Assembly: GCA_007844125.1 (NCBI GenBank)
Contig: CM017556.1
Coordinates: 77,645,597-77,709,596, forward strand
Reading direction: 5' to 3'
DNA from: Sinonovacula constricta
Lineage: Eukaryota; Mollusca; Bivalvia; Cardiida; Solecurtidae
Length of the DNA stretch: 64,000 bases
A program made the translations under genes and the position numbers. Under the pieces are notes generated by a model, which saw only the letters and a list, made by a program, of their open reading frames with translations, was not told where the DNA came from and did not search any database. Of this stretch, positions 37,858 to 50,120 are shown one piece after another; position 1 is the stretch's first letter, and the number at the start of each line of letters is the position of its first letter.

Positions 37858-38432
37858 TTAAAGGCATCTCGAAAGGAATGTGCTATCCCATTCTTTTAGT
37901 TCTCATATATATTTTAATTCATATTTTATTTTGATTTGTAAAATTTATCATAAAAAGCGATATTAAGTTTGGAAATAAATTTTTCTAACAAAAGCAATTT
38001 AAAAAAGTCATTCATTGTCAGAATAATGTCCTTCAGACTCATTTTAAGTCATTTTGAATACTAAAACTTGTATCTGTCATGTATTTTCAAAATCAAATAT
38101 TTAACTATGAAATAAATACATAATCATGCAGTTACAAAATTGACACCTTGTAATTAATGCAATAAAGAATATTGAAGTTATCCTACAATAAACAACCCAC
38201 ATTATCACTAACATTAATGTTTATGGCTTTGTGTAAAACTAGCCTACTGTCTCACTTCCATACTAGCAGGTAATTTAGTTTTGCATTAACCCATCAGAGG
38301 TTTTACTGTGACAGATTAGTACTATGTTGGCTAAAGACTCCCTGCAGTGATGACCAGCAATTAGCAGGTCTGGTCTCAGTAGGTCGGGGCCTGGCTCAGT
38401 GGGATACCACATTCCTTTCGAGATGCCTTTAA
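37858..38432. mobile_element. TTAA MITE copy 2a, rearranged with long terminal inverted repeat
   Basis: Flanked by TTAA at 37858-37861 and 38429-38432. The left end (aaggcatctcgaaaggaatg, then tgctatccc) is the inverted copy of the right end (gggataccac, then attcctttcgagatgcctt), about 32 bases long. Just inside the left end it jumps to internal sequence (attcttttagttctcatata). The normal left half, with the G run and TA tract, is gone. This looks like end conversion or recombination between two copies. Confidence 0.75.
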
Positions 38433-38661
38433 AGGCATTTCAAAAGCCTTATATAAGTGACCCCCCCCCCCCATTTATTGCCCCACCCAGCATGTGAGGG
38501 CATCTGATTTCTGATAAGCCAGGCTGCCACAGTCTGTAACCGATGTGTTTGTCACATAGGTATTGTTCAAGATCCAAGTGTATGTATGCTATATCTGGGG
38601 GTTGAACATAGTCATTCACAGTTTGTAAAGGAAACAGTTGTGAATATACCAATTACGCAAT

Positions 38662-38756
<95 letters not shown>

Positions 38757-39340
38757 CTTTATTTGTTTTCTTTCTTACTTTGTTGGTTGATTTTGTTATT
38801 TCTTATATATTTTGTTATTTCTTTCATTCTTTTAGTTCTCATATATATTTTAAGTTAGATTTTATTTGGATTTGTAAAATGTAACGAAACGTTTCAAACA
38901 AAAGCAATTTAAAAAGTCTTCATTGTCAGAATAATGTCCTTCATACTCATTTTAAGTCATTTTGAATACTAAAACTTGTATCTCTCATGTATTTTCAAAA
39001 TTAAATATTTAGCTATGAAATAAATACATAATCTTGCAGTTACAAAATTGACACCTAGTAATTAATGCAATAAAGAATTTGTAAGGGATCATATAGTAAA
39101 CAACCCACATTATCACTAAGAATAATGTTTGTGGCTTTGTGCAAAACTAGCCTACTGTCTCACATCCATACTAGCAGGTAATTTAGTTTTGCATTAACCC
39201 ATCAGAGGTATTACTGTGACAGATTAGTACTATGTTGGCTTAAGACTCCCTGCAGTGATGACCAGCAATTAGCAGGTCTGGTCATAGCATGTGGGGGCCT
39301 GGCTCAGTGGGATACCACATTCCTTTTGAGATGCCTTTAA
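38429..39340. mobile_element. TTAA MITE copy 2b, near full length, reversed
   Basis: The element runs from aggcatttcaaaagccttat after TTAA (38429-38432) to ccttttgagatgcctt before TTAA (39337-39340). It is the reverse orientation of copy 1, with a C run at 38461-38472 and a (TA)n tract at about 38663-38753. It shares its left TTAA with copy 2a, so the two are back to back with no spacer. The right flank begins the 5' region of LINE A copy 2. Confidence 0.85.
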
Positions 39341-39589
39341 GAAGTCTATCAGTGAAAGCTTAATCGCCCAATACACGAGAGACAGAGGCGTCAAGGTAAC
39401 AGCTATCTCCGTATTTAGACCAACACACTAAGAGACAGCAATTATACGAATAAACGCTGAGCCGGACAAGTCCGATGAAATGATCTGCGACGGGTTTTGG
39501 CCTACTGACATAATTTGTCGGCTATGGGTCAACAAGAGACGCTTCCGCAGCAGGCCTCGTGCCGCACATGAAACACATTATAAATCATC

Positions 39590-40454
39590 ATGGGAAGAAC
39601 ACTAAGGATCCAGTTATATATTACAGTACTGGCATTACTGGCATATAACAATCCTTCAATGATGACAGGCTTAACTCTGTGCACGTGGAATGCAACAGGG
39701 CTCATGTCGAGCTCTTATTATCTAAGCTGTTTACTTAACAACAAATCAATAGACATCATTGGTATGTCGGAGCACTGGTTAAGTAATGAAAACGTCTACT
39801 TTGTTAATAGCATTCATTTAATAGCATTCATAAAGACTTTACAGGTTTTGGTGTGTGTGGACAAAATCAATCTTTCATAACTAGTAAACATAGATCAAGC
39901 AGAGGTGGTGTTGCGCTTCTGTGGCATAATAGAATAAATGAACGTGTAACCACTCTAGATATTGACAGTAATTGTATTACTGACATACAGATACAGTTGT
40001 CTAGAGAAGATTTCTTCTATCTGATACAAATATATGCACCTTGCTCAAACTATAGGGTACACGAATACAGACAATTCCTTGAGCGCCTGCAAGATGTTTA
40101 TACTATTCAGCTAAAGGCAGAATAATAATTATGGGTGACTTCAACGCACATTTGCAGGGTAAAGCGTTTGTTAAACCAAACGATAGACGTAGCATAGCTC
40201 TATATGAGTTCATATCTGACAATAATATGTTCGCTGCAGATACGTTACCTCAATGCACAGAGTCATCAGACTCCTTTGTATCATACAATGGTAAATGCCG
40301 ATCCCTTATTGACCATGTCCTTATCCAAAGTGAGTATGCCGACATACTTAAAGCGTGTTCTATTCTAGACGACGATAGTATCAATGTTTCCATACACAGA
40401 CCCATTATCGTCTCCGTATCATGTCCAAGTAAAACAAGAGGTCAGAGACGGGTG
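39590..40454 (+). pseudogene. LINE-A APE-type endonuclease domain, frameshifted
   Basis: The ORF begins MGRTLRIQLYITVLALLAYN. It has LTLCTWNATGLMSS (Asn motif), IIGMSEHWLSNE (catalytic Glu), SSRGGVALLWHNRIN, YLIQIYAPCSNYRVHEY, then IIIMGDFNAHLQG (GDFN), and KCRSLIDHVLIQS (Asp and His). Frameshifts near 39845 and 40120 split it into three frames. The enzyme would cut the target strand to start target-primed reverse transcription. The frame runs into the pearl-like insertion. Confidence 0.88.
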
Positions 40455-41851
40455 ATGCTCCCCGAATGGGTACTTTGTCACAAAAAAGGTTAGTTGTATG
40501 AATATTGAGGTTTATTTTGAAAATGTTGTAGTACTATGAAATCAGACATAAATGAAATAGTTTCGAAATCCGACTTCAAATAACAAAGTTATGGGCCGGA
40601 CACGATTTTGCTGCAAGGTCTCGGTGTGACCTTGACCTTCAAGGTAGGGACTTAAATGTTGCGCGCGACACGTCGTCTCAACATGTTGGTCATTTCTGTG
40701 AAATAGTTTCGAAATCCGACTTCAAATAACGAAGTTATGGGCCGGACACGATTTTTCTGCAAGGTCGCGGTGTGACCTTGACCTTCAAGGTAGGAACCCA
40801 AATGTTGCGCGCGACACGTCGTCTCAACATGGTGGTCATTTCTGTGAAATAGATTCGAAATCCGACTTCAAATAACGAAGTTATGTGCCGGACACAATTT
40901 TGCTGCAAGGTCACGCTGTGACCTTGACCTTCAAGGTAGGGACCCAAATGTTGCGCGCAACACGTCGTCTCAACATGGTGGTAATTTCTGTGAAATAGTT
41001 TCGAAATCCGACTTCAAATAACGAAGTTATGGGCCGGACACGATTTTGCTGCAAGGTCACGCTGTGACCTTGACCTTCAAGGTAGGGACCCAAATGTTGC
41101 GCGCGACACGTCGTCTCAACATGGTGGTCATTTCTGTGAAATAGTTTCGAAATCCGACTTCAAATAACGAAGTTATGGGCCGGACACGATTTTGCTGCAA
41201 GGTCACGCTGTGACCTTGACCTTCAAGGTAGGGACCCAAATGTTGCGCGCGACACGTCGTCTGAACATGGTGGTCATTTCTGTGAAATAGTTTCGAAATC
41301 CGACTTCAAATAACGAAGTTATGGGCTGGACACGATTTTGCTGCAAGGTCACGCTGTGACCTTGACCTTCAAGGTAGGGACCCAAATGTTGCGCGCGACA
41401 CGTCGTCTCAACATGGTGGTCATTTCTGTGAAATAGTTTCGAAATCCGACTTCAAATAACAAAGTTTTGGGCCGGACACGATTTGGCTACAAGGTCACGC
41501 TGTGACCTTGACCTTCAAGGTAGGGACCCAAATGTTGCGCGCGACACGTCGTCTCAACATGGTGGTCATTTCTGTGAAATAGTTTCGAAATCCGACTTCA
41601 AATAACGAAGTTATGGGCCGGACACGATTTTGCTGCAAGGTCACGCTGTGACCTTGACCTTCAAGGTAGGGATCCAAATGTTGCGCGCGACACGTCGTCT
41701 CAACATGGTGGTCATTTCTGTGAAATAGTTTCGAAATTCGACTTCAAATAACGAAGTTATGGGCCGGACACGAATGGGACGTACGGACGGACTGACGGAC
41801 GGACGGACAAGGCGGCGACTATATGCTCCCCCGAAAGTTTTCGGGGAGCAT
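40455..41851. mobile_element. Pearl-like/Helitron-like non-autonomous element with 146-bp tandem core
   Basis: The ends are ATGCTCCCCGAA (40455) and TTCGGGGAGCAT (to 41851), inverted copies of each other. The right end also forms a hairpin, atgctcccccgaaagttttcggggagcat type, at 41823-41851. The core holds about 8.5 monomers of 146 bp (gaccttgaccttcaaggtag, then ggacccaaatgttgcgcgcg...), highly alike. Next to the right end is an (ACGG)n stretch (41776-41811). Tandem core plus (ACGG)n plus terminal hairpin matches the published layout of bivalve pearl elements. It has no genes; the repeated 60-codon minus frames are artefacts. Confidence 0.8.
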
Positions 41852-43148
41852 AATAACCAATCAACTCTTAAATCAATGCACGAAAACACCCATAAAATGG
41901 AAATATATCACAAAAGATCAATACGAAAAATATAAATCGTGCCTCTCATACAACCAAAATACGATAGATGACCATCTTAATGGCGAATATTCGAATACTG
42001 AAGCCATAGATGCTCTATACAAGACAATAATCGACGCTATTCAAAAAGCGTCATTCAAAAGTTTTCCGTCTTCGCGCTTTAGACCCTTTCTTAAGCCGCA
42101 CTGGAATAACGCTTTGAACTCTACTCCCAATGAAATAAAAACGAAGCGCAACATGTGGCTGAACGAGGGCCGTCCGCGTGGTGATGATCACCCCAGCTAC
42201 CGCGACTACAAAACAGCGAAACGTAGATTTCGCGCCATCCACCGCCAGGCTGTCGGACAATTCTTAATAAATACGAATAATGAAATTGATAAAGCGGCCA
42301 GCGTAGACAGTGGCTTATTTTGGAGACTTTTTAATCGAAAACGGCCGTATAACACGAAAGCTGGTAGTGAAATTAGGTTCAAAGATACACAGAGTAGAGA
42401 CCCAGCATCCATCGCACAATGTTGGGGAAGCCATTTTAAAAACATATACACAGGTGACGAATCCGATCATACACACCAGGATGAATCACATTACAATAAA
42501 ATCAAGACGGAAGTAGCTGAACTAAAACGCAATGAGCAATTGTGCACAACCTGTGCGGAAATTAGCTTAAAGGAAGTGCTAACATGCATAAAGAAGTTGA
42601 AGCCTGGTAAAATGTGCGGAAATGATGGTGTTTATTACGAACATTTGATCCATGGGGGTGAGCACCTACACAAATCCTTATTAGTCTTCTTTAACGTACT
42701 ATATCATAAATCGTATATTCCGGAAGCATTAAAACTAGGTAATATCATAATTCTCTACAAAGGTGGTAACAAAAGGAAATATGACCCCAATAGTTACAGG
42801 CAGTAACGCTATTGTCGTGCATTCTTAAGCGTCATTTTATACTAGGCTGAGTAATAACATCACTACACCTATACATGAATTACAAGGCGGTTTCCAAGAA
42901 GGAATGGGCACGGTTATGACAAGTTTTCTTATGAGTGTGTAAACTTTTGTTCTGAAAATAATAGCAAATTGTTTGTGTGCCATCTCGATGTAAGTATGGC
43001 GTTTGATAGTATATGGCACGATGGCCTGTTTCACAAACTTTATCACATGGGAATAACGGGACACCTGCGGCTTACCGTTATTGAACTGCACACTTATTCC
43101 TATAGCCGAGTGGTTTACAATGGTCATGAATCGGACTGGTTCCCATTC
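41852..43148 (+). pseudogene. LINE-A linker and N-terminal RT
   Basis: An open frame of about 315 codons runs to 42806: KWKYITKDQYEKYKSCLSYN, HWNNALNSTPNEIKTKRNMW, GLFWRLFNRKRPYN, then the early RT pattern LKEVLTCIKKLKPGKMCGND and GNIIILYKGGNK plus DPNSYR. After stops and frameshifts between 42806 and 42960 it resumes with LFVCHLDVSMAFDSIWHDGL (motif A, AFD) and YNGHESDWFP, where the match ends abruptly. Motifs B and C are replaced by foreign DNA. Confidence 0.85.
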
Positions 43149-43847
43149 TATACATAGCGTATGACGTCACTACGTTAAAGTCTGGACCGTTTTCAAAATT
43201 TAGTTCAAAATGTTTGCATGAAACATTTTAACTATTAAAATGTTTAAAAAATGCCAAAATAATCTGTTGTATACCTCTTCGTACTTGTTTTGTTCATTTT
43301 AGCAATCACTTCTGTTTTCATAACAGCCATGTTGAAGAACTACTTTACCCACAATACACCGAGTGCATTCACACAGGTCATTTTGACCGTGTGTTGACGC
43401 AACGGACTGATTCCTCGTCAAGCGCGGTAAGATATAAAGATAAAACCTAAATTACAAAGCATGACCAATGTATTATCGTTTGTGAGCGAGATATGTCAAA
43501 TAATTATGACTGCTTTGAAAATAAACACAATTGAAAATAAACACAAAGCGATAAATGTTTTCTATGTTTTGTCGGTAAGAAAATTGAATAACACAGGTGC
43601 AGTTGAAAAGGATGTGTTGATCAAAACATATAATTAACACCTAATGTGGAATATCCATAATAACAAAAGCGGGAGGTTTAAACATTAAAGCAATACATTT
43701 CGCACCTACGCGGCATCTTCCTTGTTGAAAGGTAAGTGGAGCAAACTTCAATAATTATTGCAATTAACACCAGATTTGAAATGCTATAAAATGTTCAAGT
43801 ATACTCTGTACCATATTTTAATCGAATGTTAATCCTAGTAGGACCCA

Positions 43848-44106
43848 TTGTCAACAAACATGGCTGCCTGTTTAAGCGATCTACCACCGAACTTTGGTGA
43901 GCATTTTATGCTCAGAAAATCGTCACTTCGGCAAAGAATTCAAGCCAGACAATACGCAAATGAATCTTACATTCATTCAGTCAGGTTGACTTTTAGATCG
44001 AAGGAAGAAATTGACGTTAATTCTTGTGTTTTCCGATCACAACGAAAGAGCGAGAAGCCACACAGTGTGCACATGACGATCGGCCTAGATCGCATACTGT
44101 TCGTGT
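43848..44106 (+). CDS. Possible first exon, SWIM-type zinc-finger-protein-like
   Basis: The frame opens MSTNMAACLSDLPPNFGEHF after a GC-richer leader and ends near a GTGTAAAT donor-like site. It includes YANESYIHSVRLTF, then CVFRSQRKSEKPHSVHMTI. A SQR..EKPH..- type stretch is common just upstream of the SWIM Cys/His motif in large invertebrate protein families, often with YqaJ-like nucleases. The zinc motif itself would be in the next exon and is not seen. The assignment rests on this motif alone. It may be a stray host exon or part of a mobile element. Confidence 0.4.
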
Positions 44107-44276
44107 AAATCCGGGTAATTTTCATTATAACATTAAATCCACCATTTATAAATGCACTTAACCTTTGATAATGTGTTTATTATTTTTGTTACCATATATC
44201 ACAACGAAATCGTCCGATGTTACTCAAGTTAAAGGGGATCTATTTCTTTGATCTGGGTAGAAGTTACTGCAGTAGG

Positions 44277-44513
44277 TCATAACAAAGATGGAATATATAC
44301 ACATATATTAAAACGAGAATGCGTTAGACGATACAAGTTGTAATTTCCGTCGACTTCTTCAACATTCAACTGGTGGTGTTCACGATTACACGATTTTATC
44401 CATCTTTTACATTTGTCCAAGTTATGTTTCGGCTTTGAAAATGGAATAAAAACTATGCCGCCTGTCAAACGTTCCGGATATCGACTATCTGAATCACAGG
44501 GACCCACTGACAT
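44277..44513 (-). CDS. THAP-type zinc-finger exon, partial
   Basis: The minus frame begins MSVGPCDSDSRYPERLTGG and continues IVFIPFSKPKHNLDKCKRWI then KSCNREHHQLNVEEVDGN. This resembles a THAP DNA-binding domain: an early Cys, the (F)xPFPKP segment, the conserved Trp in KCxRWI, and HxQLN. The closing CSKHF with the last Cys and His should follow but is absent, so the domain is cut, either by a splice site near YNL/GTATCG or by truncation. THAP domains occur in host factors and in P-element/THAP9-type transposases. It converges on the SWIM-like exon. Confidence 0.55.
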   Translation of the reverse strand: MSVGPCDSDSRYPERLTGGIVFIPFSKPKHNLDKCKRWIKSCNREHHQLNVEEVDGNYNLYRLTHSRFNICVYIPSLL

Positions 44514-44713
44514 CTTTTAACCATTTTCTTCTCGCTTTTTTGTTACTAAAATCAGAATTATTCCTCCGTTTCTTGGTCAACGAAATGCACTCAGCTTGCC
44601 CAAGGAAAATGGCGACCGAAAACAAAAGAATCACGTGACCAAATGGAGCGAGCTGATTAGCTAACGCTAGGCGTCTTGTCCTGTCAATCAAATTTCGGCG
44701 TAATGTTGATTGC

Positions 44714-45506
44714 TTAAAAGCGCCATCATGGTGTTCAACGAATCACGGGCATCCGCATCGCGTGCAAATCGCCGATGGTTGCTTGGACCCGAAGCCATTT
44801 CCGAGGTCGAGAGCTACAATCACCTGGGTGTCTTATGCCACACCGACTCCGCTCGTTCGCACAGAGCTGGTGATATTAGCTTAAAGGCATCTCGAAAGGA
44901 ATGTGGTATCCCACTGAGCCAGGCCCCCACATGCTATGACCAGACCTGCTAATTGCTTGTCATCACTGCAGGGAGTCTTTAGCCAACATAGTACTAATCT
45001 GTCACAGTAAAACCTTTGATGGTTTAATGCAAAGCTAAATTACCTGCTAGTATGGATGCGAGACAGTAGGCTAGTTTTACACAAAGCCACAAACATTATT
45101 GTTAGTGATAATGTGGGTTGTTTACTATATGATCTCTTACTAATTCTTTATTGCATTAATTACAAGGTGTCAATTTTGTAACTGCAAGATTATGTATTTA
45201 TTTCATAGCTAAATATTTGATTTTGAAAATACATGAGAGATACAAGTTTTAGTATTCAAAATGACTTAAAATGAGTCTGAAGGACACTACATATATATAT
45301 ACATATATATAGGATTGCGTTGCGTAATTGGTATATTCACAACTGTTTCCTTTATAAACTGTGAATGACTATGTTCAACCCCCAGATAAAGCAGACATAC
45401 ACTTAGATCTTGAACAATACCTGTGTGACAGACACATCGTTACAGACTGTGGCAGCCTGGCTTATCACAAAACAGAGGCCCTCACATGCTGGGTGAGGCA
45501 ATAAAT

Positions 45507-45538
<32 letters not shown>

Positions 45539-46545
45539 CACTTATATAAGGGTTTTGAGATGCCTTTAAGGCTTAAACGTAAATTTTTCAGCATCGCAGG
45601 CACAGCTTATGGCTTAAATCCGATTACATATAAACGTGTGTATGACCACATTGTTCTGCCTAAAGCACTCTTCGGAACGGAATGTTTATATAATATGAGC
45701 AATAGGGAAATACTATGTCGCGCACAGACTTTGTATCATGTCAATTCAAAATCTAGGGATACGCACTCGCACTCAAATAACGCTGAGCATGTTAAACGCT
45801 CTTCCAATTAGCGCCGAGATTGAGAAAAGAAAGTTGACACTTCTCGGACAACTATGTCGCTTAAAAAGAGATTGCGCGGCAAAGCGATTGTTCTGATAAG
45901 ACTGGCGTCGTTTACTATTCACTTGCAATGTCACGGGTTCTTCAACATGTTCTTCAACGACATAAATATGGTACTTCAAGAATTTAACCTGGCTTCATAT
46001 CTTGATTCCTATGCTAGCCACGGACTTTTCCCAGATAAGATTAAGTGGAAAAATATAATAACTCACAATATCAGAAATTATTACATAACCGCATGGGAAC
46101 AAGACGTGTCCTCGAAAGATTTTAACCGCTTTCACTCTATACACACGCAGTACAGCTTTTGTAACATATGGTACTATGCAGCAGCATTTCCAAGACAAGC
46201 AACACATTGTAAATCTGTAAACTAATCGCGTACACATCTCGCTTCAACAAAACTTGTAGCAAATGTTCAGTTTTGTTAACAAACACCTGTCTTACAGACC
46301 ATCTTTTCCTAGACTGTAGTCACATGGCAACGCAGAGGTATAAGCTTAAGGCAAAACTAACAAAGGTGTTTGGATCACGCTTAATAAACATATTTTCTAA
46401 CCTGGACAATCAAACAGTAGTCAATACACTTCTAGGCGTACAATGTCAAGCGTTAGTATGCATGACAACAGACAGAATTGTGGAATTTTATTCTACAACC
46501 TTTCAATTTGCCACGTTGTTTGGCTCGAGCACAAAAAAAACATAA
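44714..46545 (+). pseudogene. LINE-A C-terminal region, split by a MITE and frameshifts
   Basis: It resumes with KSAIMVFNESRAS, RRWLLGPEAISEVESYNHLG and V. At GDIS/L the MITE interrupts (TTAA). After it the same frame continues RLKRKFFSIAGTAYGLN, then HIVLPKALFGTECLYNM. Frameshifts lie near 45720-45790 and 45880. The last part has SYLDSYASHGLFPDKIKWKN, TSRFNKTCSKC and CLTDHLFLDC (the zinc-like motif of copy 1). It ends at a stop at 46543. Homologous throughout to 12192-13330. Confidence 0.85.
44881..45569. mobile_element. TTAA-flanked MITE, copy 3 (681 bp, internally deleted)
   Basis: TTAA at 44881-44884 and 45566-45569. The ends aaggcatctcgaaaggaatg and ggttttgagatgcct match copy 1. About 230 bp of the centre is missing (aaggacac joins straight to a short tatata run at 45290). 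A G run of about 30 bases sits at 45508-45537. Removing the element and one TTAA restores the LINE frame, so it is a clean insertion at a different point of the same LINE family. Confidence 0.88.
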
Positions 46546-47490
46546 GTACTTCATTAACCAGATAAATTGTAAATAACTGCCTTAATGTATGTGTTGTTTT
46601 GTAAATTAACATGGTGTTTATTTTATATTAATACTATCAATCGTAAATCTTCATGTGTTTAAAAAAAAGAAAGAAGATGCATGTCTTTTTAACGATTGTG
46701 ATCGGCCGTTGAAACTCTTGCTTTTCGTTTCGACAAGATTTTCAAACAGTCATAACATTATTCATAACAACATATATTTTTGTATGTTTGTATGCCTGTC
46801 TCTATGACAGACTGTATTAATTCTCTCCTTGTGAAAGGGCATTTGTTTACACACCTATGTGGATATTCGAATGTTTTGAAAGAGTGCATCAACGAATGAA
46901 TGGATATAGCGATTATTCTTTTCTCGGGTGTTATTTATTTATTTGTTTATTTATCGATACGGCCGTTGAAATTCTTGCTTTTCGTTCCGGTAAGACTTTC
47001 AATCACCGCAAAAATTCTATTCACAACAACATATATTTTAGTATGTCTAATTAATACTCATCATTAATATTCTCTTCGTCGCAGGTGCACTTGTGCATTT
47101 GTTAACTTGATTTCCATCTGATTAAATATGAGTCACTATAATCTCCTTGTAACAGTTCTTTTTAGAATGGCTGTGTGGGCATTTGAATGTTTTGTAAGAG
47201 TGTATCTGCGAATGAATGGATAAAGAGCTTTTTTTGTCATGTTTCCTGATGATATCATTACTTCTCGATAAAACTCATCACTATTTGTACATTTGTTACT
47301 TAAAATATGAATACACTTCAAAGTGATGATTTATATATTTGTGTACAATCTATCAATCTATGTAAAACTTTTGATATGATAATGTCTTGTATGTATATAT
47401 GTTTATCGCTCTTTTTATTCTTCCTTTTTGAAATTGCTCATTTTGAACATCTTTGTGAATCTTCATCATTGGAGGAAATAAAGATTATAC
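46546..47490 (+). other. Probable LINE-A 3' UTR with an internal diverged duplication
   Basis: The stretch has no open frame. Segments recur: gatcggccgttgaaactctt (46700) and gatacggccgttgaaattct (46956), and gaatgttttgaaagagtgca (46869) and gaatgttttgtaagagtgta (47186). It closes at aggaaataaagattatac, a plausible polyadenylation end, directly before the 31-bp satellite. Confidence 0.5.
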
Positions 47491-50120
47491 ATATTATATT
47501 TAATGAGTATATGTAATGTACATATTATATGTAATGACTAGATGTAATGTACATATTATATGTAACGGCTATATGTAATGTACATATTATATGTAATGAC
47601 TAGATGTATTGTACATATTATATGTAATGACAATATGTAATGTACATATTATATGTAATGACTAGATGTAATGTACATATTATATGTAATGAGTATATGT
47701 AATGCACATATTATATGTAATGACTATATGTATTGTACATATTATATGTAATGACTAGATGTAATGTACAAATTATATGTAATGACTAGATGTAATGTAC
47801 ATTGTACATATTATATGTAATGACTATATGTAATGTACATATTATATGTAATGACTAGATGTAATGTACATATTATATGTAATGACTTGATGTAATGAAC
47901 ATATTATATGTAATGACTAGATGTAATGTACATATTATATGTAATGACTAGATGTAATGTACATATTATATGTAATGAGTATATGTAATGTACATATTAT
48001 ATGTAATGACTAGATGTAATGCACATATTATATGTAATGACTAGATGTAATGTACATATTATATGTAATGACTAGATGTAATGTACATATTATATGTAAT
48101 GACTAGATGTAATGCACATATTATATGTAATGACTAGATGTAATGTACATATTATATGTAATGACTATTTAATGTACATAATTATCATATGTAATGACTA
48201 TATGTAATGCACATATCATATGTAATGACAAGATGTAATGTACATATTATATGTAATGACTAGATGTAATGTACATATTATATGTAATGACTAGATGTAA
48301 TGTACATATTATATGTAATGACTAGATGTAATGTACATATTATATGTAATGAGTATATGTTATGTAATATCATATGTAATGACTAGATGTAATGTACATA
48401 TTATATGTAATGAGTATATTAATGTACATATTATATGTAATGACTATATGTAATGTACATATTATATGTAATGACTAGATGTAATGTACATATTATATGT
48501 AATGACTATATTTAATGTACATATTACATGTAATGACTAGATGTAATGTATTTATGTAATGACTAGATGTAATGTACATATTATATGTAATGACTCTATT
48601 TAATGTACATATCATATGTAATGACTAGATGTAATGTACATATTATATGTAATGACTAGATGTAATGTACATATTATATGTAATGACTATATTTAATGTA
48701 CATATTACATGTAATGACTAGATGTAATGTATTTATGTAATGACTAGATGTAATGTACATATTATATGTAATGACTAGATGTAATGTACATATTATATGT
48801 AATGACTAGATGTAATGTTCATATTATATGTAATGACTAGATGTAATGTTCATATTATATGTAATGAGTATATGTAATGCACATTTTATATGTAGTGACT
48901 AGATGTAATGTATATATGTAATGACTATGTAATGTACATATTATATGTAACGGCTATATGTAATGTACATATTATATGTAATGACTATTTTTAATGTACA
49001 TATTATATGTAATGACTTTATTTAATGTACATATCATATGTAATGACTAGATGTAATGTACATATTATATGTAATGACTAGATGTAATGTTCATATTATA
49101 TGTAATGAGTATATGTAATGCACATTTTATATGTAGTGACTAGATGTAATGTATATATGTAATGACTATGTAATGTACATATTATATGTAACGGCTATAT
49201 GTAATGTACATATTATATGTAATGACTATTTTTAATGTACATATTATATGTAATGACTTTATTTAATGTACATATCATATGTAATGACTAGATGTAATGT
49301 ACATATTATATGTAATGACAAGATGTAATGTACATATTATATGTAATGACTAGATGTAATGTACATATCATATGTAATGACAAGATGTAATGTACATATT
49401 ATATGTAATGACTAGATGTAATGTACATATTATATGTAATGACTAGATGTAATGTACATATTATATGTAATGACTATATTTAATGTACATATTACATGTA
49501 ATGACTAGATGTAATGTATTTATGTAATGACTAGATGTAATGTACATATTATATGTAATGACTATTTAATGTACATATCATATGTAATGACTAGATGTAA
49601 TGTACATATTATATGTAATGACTAGATGTAATGTACATATTATATGTAATGACTATATTTAATGTACATATTACATGTAATGACTAGATGTAATGTATTT
49701 ATGTAATGACTAGATGTAATGTACATATTATATGTAATGACTAGATGTAATGTACATATTATATGTAATGACTAGATGTAATGTTCATATCATATGTAAT
49801 GACTAGATGTAATGTTCATATTATATGTAATGACTAGATGTAATGTACATATTATATGTAATGAGTATATGTAATGCACATTTTATATGTAGTGACTAGA
49901 TGTAATGTATATAATGTAATGACTATGTAATGTACATATTATATGTAACGGCTATATGTAATGTACATATTATATGTAATGACTATTTTTAATGTACATA
50001 TTATATGTAATGACTTTATTTAATGTACATATCATATGTAATGACTAGATGTAATGTACATATTATATGTAATGACAAGATGTAATGTACATATTATATG
50101 TAATGACTAGATGTAATGTA
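47491..50120. repeat. 31-bp AT-rich satellite array, about 84 units
   Basis: The unit catattatatgtaatgactagatgtaatgta type is 31 bases. Variants (acggctat, gactattttt, gactttattt, cacattttatatgtagtg) recur in blocks. For example taacggctat appears at 48949, 49190 and 49947 with the same neighbours, so multi-unit blocks have been duplicated. Short deletions give units such as atgtatttatgtaatgac. There is no coding potential. Confidence 0.95.

Larger units (their letters stand above)
43149..44713. other. Foreign 1.56-kb segment replacing the LINE-A RT core
   Basis: LINE similarity stops after DWFP (about 43145) and resumes at KSAIMVFNES (about 44714). In copy 1, about 80 codons including VADD lie between these points, so those were lost when this segment arrived. 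The segment holds two exon-like frames facing each other (43848-44108 plus, 44277-44513 minus). No clear terminal repeats or target duplication are seen. Confidence 0.65.
39341..47490 (+). mobile_element. LINE family A, copy 2, with endonuclease, broken by three insertions
   Basis: A long plus-strand element. The probable 5' UTR is 39341-39589. Endonuclease lies at 39590-40450, the linker and early RT at 41852-43148, the C-terminal parts at 44714-46545, and the 3' UTR to about 47490 (ggaggaaataaagattatac). It is interrupted by a pearl-like element (40455-41851), by a foreign segment that replaces the RT core (43149-44713), and by a MITE (44881-45569). Frameshifts occur near 39845, 40120, 42805-42960 and 45700-45900. 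It cannot move. Confidence 0.85.

Noticed and set aside
40735..41889. Series of 60-residue minus frames spaced 146 bases apart
   Set aside because: Monomer period of a non-coding tandem repeat; each stops within the next unit.
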